From NCBI GenBank assembly GCA_020002185.1, contig CM034534.1:36455672-36519671 (forward strand): a stretch of 64,000 bases of DNA. Direction: 5' to 3'. The position numbers and the translations under genes were made by a program. The DNA is from Paraescarpia echinospica. Its lineage: Eukaryota > Annelida > Polychaeta > Sabellida > Siboglinidae. Shown in pieces: positions 12,801 to 27,800 of this stretch. Within the stretch, counting starts at the first letter, position 1. Every line of letters starts with the position of its first letter. The notes beneath the pieces are model-generated. The model saw only the letters and a list, made by a program, of their open reading frames with translations. It was not told the DNA's origin and made no database searches.

Positions 12801-15800
12801 CTGCTCCACGTTTCCTTTTGATAATTTTATCACGTTTTCACATGGCGGTGGCTAATCCAAATACACATGTGTTGATGAAATTGTTCTTGCATCTATTATT
12901 TCAATATATTTTACTCTAAATGATGGGCAGAACAAATAATTATTCCACTCCCAGTACAAAATAAAACATGTTTTACACTGATGCAATATATTTTTTCGAC
13001 AATAATGTTATGCTCTTGATAGATCTACATTTTTCAAACTAAAATTAAACCTTATGTAAATAAGAAAGTACATAACCGCCTATCCTATTTTAATACCATA
13101 AATTACTTTAGTGATGTATAATGTGTATTTATACTGCTTATGGAAATAGCAGCTGGATTTATGGTGCAAATAAAATGGTTTCATTATTGAATGTTTCTCG
13201 GCTTCAGTAAGTTTCTGTTATATAAACGTTTCATTAAAACTTCACTTCAAAATGTATAGGCAGATGTACCTAGTGAAAAAGGAACATGATAGTATCATAG
13301 TTTTTATATTCCAACAAAAACAATGTCAATCATTCAATATGACATCGGCGTCGCCATTGGCGGCTTCGTGCATGGAGAGGTGGTGTTTTTTTTAAATCAA
13401 TCCGTTTGTCATGAACTGTCGCTATGTTCATTCTCCGTTTATTCCATATATTTTCCTTTGCTGAATCTGTGACATAAACACCAACTGGTCCATGTTTCAT
13501 TTTGATAATTTTATCGGTTTATCATGGCGGTGGCTAATCCATATATACAGATGTTGATGACGTATTTCTTGCATCTATTAACTCAGCGTAGCTAATTGAA
13601 TATTCATGAGCATGCCTTATACGGATTGTGACGGTGGGCCCAAAGTAGAAACTCTGCATATGCAGTTATTTTTTCGATATATTGTCAGGGTCATTAGTGA
13701 TTAATAAAACATAATTCTAATTGAATAAATGCATAGAATTACATGAAATAATCGTATTAACAGGATTATTTAATAATTGCATACATTACAAAGATACTAA
13801 AATTCTCAAAGAATCGCTTTAACAAATCCAGAAATCTGGTTTAGTTTGTCCTGCCTACATATATATCTCAGCATGTATGTGTTACCAATTTTAATAACTT
13901 CCCTAAAAAACTGGAGTTTTAGTATGCATTTAAACATCTTATTTGGCAACATGTTAATTTGTTATGAATGACATTGCTTATTGCTATGCTATTGGCAATA
14001 TTGTAGATTCCTTAACATAATCATGCATAACAGAATCAGGCACTTAGTAGGATCAAATATATTGGCGGAGACAGAATCATTTGGTGTGTTAGTCCTCCTC
14101 TTGAGCGACACCTCGCAAACAGTCACCCGCCAACAGCAAGTAGATTTCTGTTGCATTAACTGTTTTATCACGAAAACTATCCATCAAGAGCGGCAACCTG
14201 CCTAATGTGACTGGCTTTGCAGGCAATTTTGCCCCTCTCCAATGGCTATTCAACAGTTGAAAACTGCTGTTTAAGCAACATGATTTCCAAAAGTGCTTGG
14301 CATTTTTGTATACCTGGTCTGGCTTATTAGATTTTGGTTACATCACATTAAAAGGTTTTGTGTATGTTCAACAGGGTTAGGGCTTCGACAGGAGACCACT
14401 CAAAAAGGAGACTACTGCATTGCTGTTTTTATTTTAAAATATGCTTTTAAAGTTAATCAGCTGCTTAATGTAATAGAATCATACTACTAGCTCTGACCCA
14501 ACTTGATTCTGTTAAGCGAAATGTATATGTAAAATAGTATTTTGTCAATGCCCCTTTAAATTATGATTGTTTCAGGTAAAAGGAAGACGTCTTCTGCAGT
14601 TTTCGAGAGTGACCACACTCTTCTCTGAGATGGGGCAGACCAGAGATTTGCAGGTTGTTTCTTATGAACAGCTGTTTTTATTGTAAAATATAGGCCCTAC
14701 AATTTGATGATTGTTTATTTATATATCTCTCAACATTTGTTTTGGGTTAATAATTTATGGCTTATATGCCATATTTACTCATTTAAATGGTTAGAAGTAT
14801 TATATACTAAGTATTGGTAAAACAAGTGAATTAGTAAGGTGTTACCTTTGTAGAATTTGTTGATTGTAATATAACATGATTACATTTCAGTATTTCTTGC
14901 ATATTATAAAAGTACACTTCATGATTAGTCAGTACTGAGACAGTCACATATTGAAAAACCAATATCATACATTTTGTTACAAAACAGATTGTGGAAGGTC
15001 TTTAGCAACTTGTTGACAGATACTAAGCATATGCAATTCTTTAACAATGCATGGATAAAAATTAATATACAAAATTAATAAATTTCTGTATGTTCTTTTA
15101 AAACCACAAATGTACATTGGTTAAATCAGCCTCCCAAAATATAGAAACGTGTAATAAAACCAAACAGACCTATACTATCATGTAGAGCAGTTTTTGACGA
15201 TACCATGAAGATGAACATTAGACGTGTTAGTACTGGTCAGGTTTTAAAGTTTTAGACAGCGTTGCATCACCCATATATAAATATATATATATATGAAATA
15301 CCCTTCAGTATATAAGTTAAGTGCTAATAGATTATAAGCATTGTCCAATTTCCTATTTTTATGACATTTGTACTGCTGATGATACCGAGCATTATACATG
15401 ATACTGAGTACATGTCATTTAAATCGTGAAAAAGGAATAACTGCTGCCATGTTGCGGCTTCCTCACTAATGGCTTGTTGCATCTAGACAAACATTGCTGT
15501 AAAAGAAGATTTGTTCGTTTTTATTAATACTTTTATCAATTATCTGTCGATGTTTCCAAACTACATTCTCATGATCGACAACTGTCTGGCTAGATTAGGC
15601 TTCTAGCTGATTCAGTGGCATAAGTACTCGCATGAAAATAGAAAACTTATCATGTAAACAAACCAGCCATCAGGTCAAGCCTGGCCAGACTTTGAACTTT
15701 GGTGAGACTGTGTTCAACTAAATTGTCATTTGCTGACTCCTATAACTAATTTGGAACCAGTAGGATCAAAATTAATTGTATTGTTTGTCTGTTAATTTCA

Positions 15801-18800
15801 CCAAAAAAATACACACAAACAAACAGGAATATCATAGTGAATACTTGGTAGATTTGCTATTTCTTGAAATTAGTCTGAAACTTGAGGAGCAAAAAATCGA
15901 ACTGTGGGAGCAGTTTTGAACTGTGGGGTATCGAGTCATTCATTTTTTGTATGTTGTTTATGAACAATAGTGGAAGAATAATTGATTTTTATTGTGACAA
16001 GTTTATGTCGGTGTGCTGAAAACAAACAATTGAGAATTTAGAAACATGTGGTGTTGGTCTGCTGTATGTGTTACAAACTTTACTTATATGCTCGATACTG
16101 GCATATGCTCAGTATTTATTGCATATTTGCATCCATATAGTGTACAGTGATCGAAAGAAAAACTATATATATATATAATCATGCATTTCTTTGTAAGCAG
16201 GATGAAGTGATCCAGGCTTACGATATACTCGCTGTACAACCAACTACAGAGAAACTCTTTCATGTTAGTATTACATTTGAGTATGTACATACATATGCAC
16301 ATGGTGCGTGTGTGTGCTTGTGTATGTGTGTGAATTAATGAGTTTGTTCGCATGTGGAATGAAGGTATTTATTATATTTGGAGTATATGGATCATGTTGG
16401 TATATACAGCTTCATTTATACAATCAAAAATTATTAAGGTGTATATTATACTATTACTATTCTTCTACTAATGTAGCCTTTTGATTCAGCCAATGATTAT
16501 TGTGTTGGATCATCACCTTTGTTGTTTACCCAAATTATCTGAACATAAAAGAATGTTAAGTGATTGTGTTAGAGGGACAATTCCTGTCATTGCAGCCTGT
16601 CAGGACAAAGTGTTTCAATAAATGGTTACAAGTATTTTCATCTTTGAAAGCGAGGTCATGCTTAACAAATGTTTTGTTTTTTTGAAGATATCACTAAGTG
16701 AGTAGATGAGGGATCACCAGTAGATATCATCTACTTAAATTTTCAGAAAGATTACTGCTTAAACTAAAGGCCCATGGCATAGGAAATGGTTTAATTAACT
16801 GGATAGAAAAATGGCTAATTGACAGAAGACAACAGGTAGTAGTTGATGGGGAAGCTTCAAACTGAAAATCAGTTTTGAGTGGGGTACCACAGGGATCAAT
16901 ACTGGGACCTATATTATTCTTAATATATCTACGATTTGGACGATGATATAACAAGCAAGGTGTTGAAATTTGCGGATGATATAAAATTATTTAGAAGGAT
17001 TAAACGTGATGGAGATAGACAGTATTTATAAGATGATCTTGACAGGTTGATAAAAATTGTCTGAAAATGGCAAATTTTGTTCAATTTTGGGAAATGTAAA
17101 TGCCTCCACACAGGACATGGGAACGAAGATGTACAATATACAATGGGGGAATCTGTACTAAGTACTACTTTAAAAGAAAAGGACTTAGGATTAACCATTA
17201 GTGCTGATGTGAAGGTTTCAGAGCAGTGCAGTATTGTCGCTTCAAAGGGAAATCAAATCCTTGCATTAATTAGGTGAAACATAACATATAATGAAAAAGA
17301 GCTAATAATACCACTGTACAAAACAATAGTTAGGCCTCATTTAGAATATTATATTCAAGCGTGGAGGCCATATCACAGGAAGGACATATATATGCTAGAA
17401 AGAGTACAGAGGATAGCAACTAAAATGATACCAAAACTGAGGGATCATAGTTACAAAATACGCCTAAAAGAATGCGGTTTAACAACACTACAGACCAGGA
17501 GATTTAGAGGAGGTCAGATAGAAGTGTTTAAAATATTGAATGGTTATGAAAATATTGATAGAAATATTTTTTTCTCAGTTAAGAAAGATGGAAGGACCAA
17601 ACAACATGAAGTTTGAATGCAAAGGAGCAGTGTAGATTAGATAAAAGAAAGTTCTCATTCTTACAAAGAACTGTAAATAAATGGAACAGATTATCTCCTG
17701 ATTGTGTTGGTGCTAGTAGCATGAATATGTTTAAAAATAAAATCGACACATTCCTTAAAAGGGTGGGATATATCCTCCTGCCATCTAGAGTTAATTTCTG
17801 GATGGCAATCTTGTTAAATCTTGTCTTGTTAAATCTCTCTCTTCTAAACTGGCATGTTTGCAAAACTGGAAGCTTACAAATCTGTGGAATGATTTCTTTG
17901 ATAAATATAAATGATATAATGATTTTTATAATTTGCATCTACACCAAAAAGTATGAAATATTAATAAGATGTGTACTGTTTGTTTTAGACAGCTTGTACA
18001 GAACTTGAAGTGGACATTATTTCAGTTGACCTGACTCAGCGATTGCCATTCTTCTTTCGGAGGCAGTCTATTGGCATTGTAAGTTCTCAATGTCACTAGA
18101 AATATTTTTTCTCAGAAATGTTTAAAGCATCCCGAGTTGATGGAACATCTCCAAAATTTAAAATAAAAAATAACATCTCATAAATTAAATGAAATATCTT
18201 TTTATGGAATCTCTGCATCTCATTATGAGACCTGCTTTATTTTCTAACTTGGAACCTCTTTTTTCATATTGGATAGTAATTGAAGACCCTTCAAATCCCC
18301 CATATAGACGAGCAGTAGACACTATGTAATGGCTTCCTAAACACACACGCACACACATACACACACATCAAACACACCATTTGAAAGCTTATTATCACCC
18401 TGTCAAAATGTTGTGTAGTCAAATGGTGCAGGAAGAGTCGAGTGAAAGTCAAACAAGGTCCTCATCAAATGATGACCAAATTGTGCCATTCTGCAAACGT
18501 AAAATTACAGTGGTTTCATATATATTTTACATGACACCATATCATGTACCATTGGAAAACCTACTGTCTTCCCAATTCAGGCTTGGGTTCAAATGCGAAT
18601 GAGCACATTAAATACAAATGTTTCAAAGGATGCAAATTCACAGACACCTAGTTGCATTTAAATACAAATGCAAGCATTTGAAATGATTCAAATGCAAGTG
18701 TTTTTATATTATGCAAGTGTGTTTATATCCTTCAAATGCAAGTGTTTTTATTATACAAATGCAAGTGTTTTTATATCATTCAATCGTTTTTATATTATTT

Positions 18801-21800
18801 GAATGCAAAGGCAGGTGTTTTTATTATTTAAAAGCAAGTGTTTTATATTATTCAAATGCAAGTGTTTTAAATTACACCATTGCAAGTGTTTTAGCAATAT
18901 GTAAATGCTTGAAATGACATGGATTAACCCACTGAGCACAAAGTGCTTGGTGTAGCACTGGATTCACAGGTTACACAATAGTATTTAAAGGTACTCAACC
19001 AATTCGATTGTTTTACTCCTCGCGTTTCTTAGTAATTTCACAAAAAAACAAGGAATCAAGTACTCCCCGATGATATCCTAGTTCGTTTATGCATACGTAT
19101 TAGTTCGTTTTTAAAATTAAAACAAAAACTGCGAACTCTTTCGTTTTTAGTAAAAACCGGATCCGGTTTTTTGCTTCGATTTTAGCTGAGTATGGACATT
19201 GAACTTTGCATGGAATCGCGTTCTTGTCTTCTCGTGATCACGAATTATGGGCGATATTGACCTTTGACCCCACCCTTTGGCGCTGTTGATGTTACGGAAT
19301 TCCGAATTTAGGCAATGTGTGGTCGTCCACGAACATATATGCCACCGATACAGCAAAATGGGCTAAATTAGACAGACAAAAACAGTACCCACGCATAAAG
19401 GTGTATTTCTATTTGGGAACGACTATGGAAAGAATCAAAGTAAACAGGAGTTGGCGACAGTGCCAGTGGCCATGGGCCGTTGCCGTGGAGTCGGTCACAA
19501 CATCAACAAATGAGATGCAGCGTTTGCAAAGGTTCTTCCAGACAGGTTAGTAATTTAACATTATTAAGCTATAGTCACGTATATTAATGTTGCTTGTACT
19601 AAATTTATTTAATTGTTTACCTTTTAGTCATAGCCAATGGCGGTATGGGTGGCCTCGTTGGGCCGTTTACTATAGTGTCGACTAATATCAGCTAACATTA
19701 TGACACTATGGCATATACCTGTCAATGATAGTGACTATATTATGTCTATGTCGTATATGGTAGTAGCCTAAGTAGGCTTGGGATAATAGTAACAGTGTAA
19801 ATGCATTATAAATGATCCGTAATTATTATAATTATTGAACCAATAGTAATAGGTTGAACAAAAACAATATGTGCATAATTGACTAACAACAGTAATGTAA
19901 TAGTAATTAATTTAACTAATCTATTACTTTTATATTAAAAATTACTATTATTGGATATTAAAAAAATTAATATGAATTCAATTGCAATTGTATGTAATCT
20001 TGGTATTTAATTATTTACAAGGAAAAGAATATTTCAGTAGTTTCACCAAGTTTTTTGATTGCCCCTTCTCTGAGTTTTTATTATGTTCAGAAAACCAGCG
20101 CCCCTCTGAAATTTAATGTCCATAACGTATACATATATATATAGATAGCTTTTGACCGTTGGCATTGGTTGCATTTGGCAGGTAGTCGTTCATTGCACTG
20201 CAACTTTTGCAAGTACAGTGTACATTAAAATGATTATTGTTATTTTTATTAATACATGTACTATATTTTTAGAACTTGAGGTGTGTCAATACCACATGCA
20301 GATGTGTGCTTCAAAGCTCTTCACCTTCAGGTAAATGAGTGTTGTCAAATGTGGTTACTCTGTCACCAAACCTGTTATCAAAATTATAAATACAAGCAAA
20401 AAACAAGTATGTCATAAGCGGATCCAGGCGGGCCCCTCTAGACCTTAAGAATTTGGCGTGTCTGCAAATCTTTTATAATGGGCCCACGCGACTGTGTCCT
20501 CCCAGACCATTTGAAATGTGCCCCAGTTTAGGTGATAATAATAAGCTGAAAGTTATGGCGTTTTCCAACATCACCACTCCAGTGGAGCGGGTGAAGTTAT
20601 GGCAGCGGGGTAGCGAAAAAATTTATACTATACCATTTGGTTCAGCCGCCAGTGGAGGTTTTTCTGCCCCCCAGACTCGATTTCTGGATCCATCCCCGTA
20701 TGTGATAATTTTGTTTGTCTGCATGAGGATTTTGCAGTAATGTGTGTCCTCGTTAAATTGTATATTGTTGTTAGAAATGCATGTGAATTAAAGTAAAGAC
20801 AATGTAAAGTAAAAACATTTTATTGAAACTATTTGATGAGATTGACTACAAAATAATTAAAAGTACAATACAACTACAGGTACAATCACTGCACTTGATG
20901 TGTATAATGTAACAATTGTTAATATCATATACATATCACATGTACATAAAATGCAAAAGAACAATAGAAACAAAAATTAGGAAGAGGTTGAAAAAATGTC
21001 AGGTATATATAAAAAACAAACAGAAACTTTTATCAAGATTCTTTGTTACAAAAAAAAAACACTAATACAGAATCATAATTGTTTTTGTTTTGCAAAGAAC
21101 CATAAATTATGATTCTTTGTTAAAAAAACATCAATATGATATAACATTCGAAAATGTTGTAGTTTATGCAATGCTTGGTATGTATGTTTACAACTCGCAA
21201 ATAATAGTGACTAGACTAGTCAGGGTCATCGCCATGTGACTGAGAATTATATGTACAATCACTACATGCTACATTGCTCAGGTTTACTCAGCTGTATGAA
21301 GAGTACTGGCTACAGACCGCAATATTTTGTATGAATACCGGGTAGTCTTCGCATGTTAATTTCAGTGTGGCTGAATGCTTCCCACATAAGTGTAAAGCGC
21401 TTTGAGCAATCCTGAGGACTGGATACTACATTTCAGAACTAACTTTGCTGAAGTGTTGTTTATAAAATAATTAGTACAATGGGTACAGGTGTATAATCAT
21501 CATGCGAAATGAAAATATAATGTAAATTATTTGTGAAAATATAAACCAGTGATAAAAAAGAATTATTTAGAAATATGAAACATGGCATAAAAAATATAAC
21601 AGTCCTCATGATACATAGAGAACTTAAACAAGTAAAATGCTGCTGTCAGTGTATCAACAGATTGTTGTTGAAAAATGTGAAAAGGCTTTCAATACCATTA
21701 CTTCATCACAAACTTGTGTTGTACATAACAAGTACCTGGTGTACATTGCAAGAACTCAGCTGGCTGCCACTGACTATCAGCAACACAAAAACAATGAAAC

Positions 21801-24800
21801 CCTACCACTGTAACAATGCTGGATAATTGATGTATTTTTTATGAACACTGCTAAAACTTAAAGTTGGTCGCTAGGTGGCGTAAGGTGGTACTTGTTTATT
21901 TTATCACTGCGTGATTCAAAATCATTTTTGCAATTTAATGTTTAATTTTGTCTGTGACACTAGTGTAGAATTAGTGTCAACGTATTGCACTGTTTGCTTA
22001 AACAAATATTTTATAAATTGTCACCACCAACGCTGTTAAATCTTGTACTTAAATTATTTGGGCGATAATACAGGTCGATTTGATTTTCGCGCTAGCAGGC
22101 TTACGTACACAACATACCAAGGCAGGGGCAGTCCCCTTATAAACTATATACTAACAGGCCTTTTCAACAAGATTTTCTTTTATACCCAGAATCGTCCTGG
22201 GGGTGAGGACCTCTGACTTTTCTTTGCACGGGCACTAAACGTCTTGTTACTTTGTACAGGCCTGCTGAGCGCGAACAATCATACGACCTGTAATATTGCC
22301 ATTGATTATCGCCAACCCACTCTTTAATAACCTAGAAATTTACATTATTTTTAGTACAATTATACAGTTTAGAATATTTTATTATTTTCAATTATTTATT
22401 ATTTTTATGAGACATTATCATTTTATTCTTCACCATTTTGAGGAAAGACAATGTCACCAACATTTTTATTGTTTTTTTTTATCCTGTTCTGCTGCTTCGA
22501 GAGGTCATGATTTTACGCTGTGCAAGCCACTTAGTCCCCAACGGTCGGCTGTCATTTTAACAGTTTCTCACTACATTAGAACACAACATTTCTTGTCACA
22601 TCTTCACAGTTTGCCATGTCTTAATCTTTGCTTTAATAGAAAGTTACTGCCAATCCCCTGCTCTAAGCCAACATTTAAATTGGCAATTATTTTACTACTA
22701 GCAGGAGATGTAAGTCTTAATCCTGCTATCAGGCACAATATTCGTTCGATCTATTCGAGACAAAACAGCCTCGCTTACCGATTTATTAACTTCCAAGACA
22801 ATAGACATCCTTGCAGTCACTGAGACCTGGCTCAGACCACATGACACAGCTGCATGCATTGCTGACATTTCTCCTTCCAGTTTCATCTTCCATCATCGCC
22901 CACGTTCAGTTGGGCGAGGTGGTGGTGTTGGATTTCTCATCTCAAAACAGTTCAAAGTTAATTTGCATTCAAACCCTGATTACTCCAGCTTTGAGGCCAT
23001 CTGTGCCGAAATTTCCGATTCATCTTTCTCTGCTTATTTTGTGTGCATTTATCGCCCTCCAGGACACCCTGCCCATTTCTTTGAAGAATTCCAGGATCTA
23101 CTTGAAAATCTGGCAACTATTTATTCAGAATTTTATATACTCGGTGATTTTAATCTTCATCTGGACACACCTTCATCAACAACAAGTACATTTAATGACA
23201 TTCTTGCATCCTATGACATGAAACAACATGTTACCTTCTCAACACACATACATGGCCACTGGCTCGATCTCTTAATCACCTCTTCAGATTGTAACAATAT
23301 TCAGACACCTACTGCTTCAGATGGTTTATCAGACCACCACACTGTCATTGCTGATCTCAAAGTTCCTAGACTTCCCGTAGAGTCCAAACACAATGTGTTT
23401 TACCAACCGATCAATAAGATTGACATTGCCGCATTAATGACAGACATCCTTAAATCCGACCTCATCAGTAACCCCAAAGAACATCTGTCAGATCTGTGTC
23501 GACAGTACTGTCAAGTATTCAAAGATGTACTTAATAAACATGCACCCTGAGATCTAAATCTGTGTCCCAAAAGCTACATGTTCCATGGATGACTCCTGAA
23601 ATTCTACAATCTAAAAAGCGCCGGCGCTATCTTGAACGTGTATGGCGCAAATCACGCTCGCCTTTGGACAGATTACGATATTCTAAACAGTGTCACTACT
23701 GCAACAGACAAATGGCCAAAGCTAAATCAAATTATTACACAAACATGGTCTCGAGTAACTCTGATAACCCACGTCAGCTATGGAACTGCATAAATCATAT
23801 TTTACACAGACGGCCACCTCCATCTCTACCTAGTCATGTGTCAATCAAATCTCTGTGTGACTCGTTTTCTAGTCATTTCAAAGATAAAATAAGTCTCATA
23901 CATTCTGCTTTTCCATGTCACACTTTAAGTACTGTAAATGTGGACTCCCCACAAGTAAATTCTCCACTTGTATTGTTTGAGCCAGCCACAGTTGATGAAG
24001 TGAGGAAAATAATAATGTCCTCCCAAATAAGTCATGCGATCTCGATCCATTACCAACCATACTACTAAAAGCATGTCTTGACTCTACTTGGTACAATAAC
24101 GAATATCATAAATTTATCACTAAGTTCGGGTAAATTCCCAGATGATTTTAAACACGCACATGTAAATCCTGTTCTCAAGAAGACTTCTCTGCCAAAAGAT
24201 GATTTCAAAAATGATAGGCCAATTTCTAATCTTAGCTTTATTTCTAAGATACTTGAGAAAGTCGTAGCAAGCCGTCTAAGGCGTCATATTAGCTCAACTT
24301 GTTTATCCAGTGTGCTCCAATCAGCATATAAACAATTTCATTCTACAGATACTGCTCTCCTAAAAGTACACAATGATGTTATATTAAACATTGATAAAGG
24401 CAAAGTAACTGCACTTACCTTGCTTGATCTGTCTGCCGCCTTTGATACCATTGATCACAACACTCTTGTCAAACGTTTATCAATGTGGTATGGCATACCT
24501 GGCACAGCTCTGACCTGGTTTTCTTCATATCTAACCAATAGACATCAATGTATAAAGATAGATAATTACTTTTCAACCTCACTCCCCACTTCATGAGGCA
24601 TTCCCCAGGGTTCCATTCTTGGGCCTTTGCTTTTCACTCTCTACACTACGCCACTCAGCTCTGTAATCTAAAATCACCTTTATGCAGATGACACACAGAT
24701 CTACATTTCCTTGGCCATGCCCGATACAAGTCACTCTCTAAACCGACTCAACGATTGTCTCCAAGATGTTTTTTCATGGATGACCGATAGTAAATTAAAG

Positions 24801-27800
24801 TTAAATGCAGACAAAACTGAATTCCTCATCATTGGTACTCCAATGCAGCGAGGTAAACTTAATGACTTTTTTCCAACATGCATCCTGAGTCAAAATATCA
24901 CACCAGCAGCATCAGTACGGAATCTAGGAGTGACCTTTGATTGCGACTTCAATTTCAGACAACACATATCCCAAACGTGCCGTTGCTGTTTTTATCATAT
25001 CCGTGATCTTTGCCGCATTCGCCGACATATGTCGCTTTCTGTCGCTAAGACTATCGCAACAGCTCTTGTTAGCAGCAGATTAGATTATTGCAATTCCCTC
25101 CTTCATAATATTGCTATCAAGGATATTGCAAAACTACAACACGTCCAAAATTGTTTAGCAAGGGTAGGCACACAATCTCCTCGATTCTCCCACTCAGTGC
25201 CACTTCTAAAATCACTGCATTGGCTCCCCGTACGATATCGCATTATGTTTAAGATCTGCACAATCACCTACCAAGCCCTTTCATCCAAACAACCTAGTTA
25301 TTTACATTCAATGCTCAAACCGGCTAGACAAGCCAGACAACTTTGGTCGTCTAGTTCGAAGTTGCTATCTGTTCCTAGAGTTACGACAAAGGCTAGAACT
25401 CGAGCTTTTTCAGTTGCCGCGCCAACTATATGGAATTCGCTTCCCGTTAATGTTAAATTAGCAGAAAATATTGTTACATTTCGTCGTCACCTCAAAACCT
25501 ATCTTTTTAATATCGCCTATCCTCCCTAGCTTCCTAGCACATCCATCCATTTGTTGACGACTTTCGCCTAGCACACGAGTACGAGAATGCTTAATCCTTC
25601 GGTTTTGGTGCGCCATTGAGCTCGGATTGTCTGAGGATATTGGCGCTTAAGAAGTTATTTATTATTATTATTATTAATTGAATACAAATACAATGTATTA
25701 TCGACTTTCGATAAATGTGTCATCACATATAAAATATCATACATGTCAGAGCCATGCTAATTGTCACTTTGTATCCGGTATAGGTAGATGCGGATGTACA
25801 GCAAAATGTCAGGAAGCTGGAATGCAGTACCATCGAAGACAGCGAACACATACAGTGATGTCATCGATATCCAAACCAATGTAGTTCACCGAAGAATGCT
25901 CGACACTGAACCTGTCTCACAGCATCAAGAGTTGTTGCCCGAAGACTCATGCTATATCTGCCAGACCCTGGCACCCACCGTTCCATCACCAACTGCCGAG
26001 CTAGTCAGGCGTCACCATATTCGTATGTCGAGCAACCTACATTCTACATTGGTTTTTAGTCAGTTAAGCTAACTGACCGACCTGGAAGCCAGTGCACACC
26101 CCATCGGCACTGGGGAATCTCACGGATACAACACATGACACAATTTGGGATCAATCGGTGGACCTTCACATGACAAACCATTAATATGCAGCATGCTGCA
26201 TTGCTGTACAATCTTGTCCGAGATCCTGGACAAATACAACTGCCCAGTATGTCATATTAACTTGGAGAACTAGTGGTACCAAGCACACTAGTCCAATCTC
26301 CTGTAAAGAAAAGCATATTTTCAGTAAACAAAAATAGGTATCATTGTAGTGTTGGGATTAAATAATTATGGAATGTTCATTCTCATAATCGGTAAATATA
26401 AAAAAATGTTTCATGTGTGACCTGCAGCATTTCACAAGAAAAACGGCAGCAAGAAATGTGCTACTACAGCTGCATCTATACATGTTTATATCTTAGGAAC
26501 AATCAGTGTTTACCGGGTTGTTCTGGAGGAGGGAGGGGGCGGGTTGATACAACATGCAGACATTAGTAGAATATGCTCTTTTTTTCAAAAGGTGAAACAT
26601 TTTAACTATTTTTTCTTTACAAGGTGTTCGTTGTTATTACATGAATTAAAAATTGTTCAATTTCATTACAGTGATGCCTGAACTTTGTCAATATTACAGA
26701 CTGATTTGAATTCTGCTAATCAGTAAAGCGCATTTATATGTTTTGTTTTCAGTATACAAATTCATGTCAGTGTCTACTACACATATTCATGTTTGACATT
26801 TTAAGGTTCTGCCTGAGGTTGAATGGTCAAGGTGAATGTCGGAAATGACAAAATGAGGTGTTATTGTGATGCTAACAGTATATTTTCCTCGCCAAGTATT
26901 TAAAGGTTCATAACATGTATGTTTACCTTCTTAAAAAAATTAATATATTTTATAAACTTATTTCTGAGTCATCGCCATATGCTAAATACTTTTAAAGGTG
27001 TATTAATATACCTGTGGGTATAATATAAGTGCAGAAGTCAACTAAGTTTTCCATGTCCAAGATGTTATTATTAAAATGTGTATGAAAACAAATATATATG
27101 TAAATGCGCACATTAAAATTTGTTGACAAGTTATACGTGGTTGATTGTTATAAATTTGAAATTACCTGGATTTATCAAATGTGGGCCTCCCGCAGACTAT
27201 GTTCCTCCCTGTGTCTGCCTGACCCAGGTGACCTCCTTTGCTCCTCTTCTGCCTCGTCTCATTCCCATTCTTGGGTTGCAGTGTGGCCTCTAACAAAATC
27301 ATAACTCAAGTTACGTATTATGCATTCATATATTGCTGTGGTGAGAATATATACACATATTGGTAAATACACAAGAATAGCTGGCATATGTCAGTTGAAA
27401 GGTATCACAGGATACCAATTACATAAACTATAGCCAGGCACCAAGGACCACAATGGAAACAAGTGCGAGCATATGTATTTACACGTTTACATTTTATATT
27501 GAATAAAATCGTCATCACCATCATGGACATGGTTGTCATATAAAAATCTCATTTTGCATAAACTACAATGCAAATAAACAACATTCTGCAGTAATAGTAT
27601 CAAAATGTGAGTCACAAAACACTGTTTTAATAATTATGATCACCAATATTATACTCCAGTGTTTGACGTTCTGTTGCACGAAATTACGGATGCTCCCTGA
27701 CTAAGTTACTTGCACGATCAAAAGGGGCCTACTGCCAAACCAATGTAACTTGTAATTTCGCACCCTCAATTCATCTATTCTCTATATGTATTGTCGCAAT

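Larger units (their letters stand above)
9936..13822. mobile_element. Possible 3.9-kb TTAA-bounded element with 16-bp perfect terminal inverted repeats
   Basis: Left end TTAAAGCGATTCTTTG (9936-9951) is the exact reverse complement of the right end (13807-13822), and both ends carry TTAA. TTAA target duplication is characteristic of piggyBac-type transposons, but no transposase is visible inside. The interior holds a pogo-like MITE (10938-11112), a hairpin (11329-11370), a short duplication (about 11522-11830) and a 0.7-kb tandem duplication (about 12205-13590). It is either a non-autonomous element or a composite. The termini are seen; mobility is inferred. Confidence 0.5.
9699..14575 (+). 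other. RPP30 intron 3
   Basis: Mostly filled by the 3.9-kb TTAA-bounded element (9936-13822). The remaining 13823-14575 shows no recognisable gene or repeat. Confidence 0.7.
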
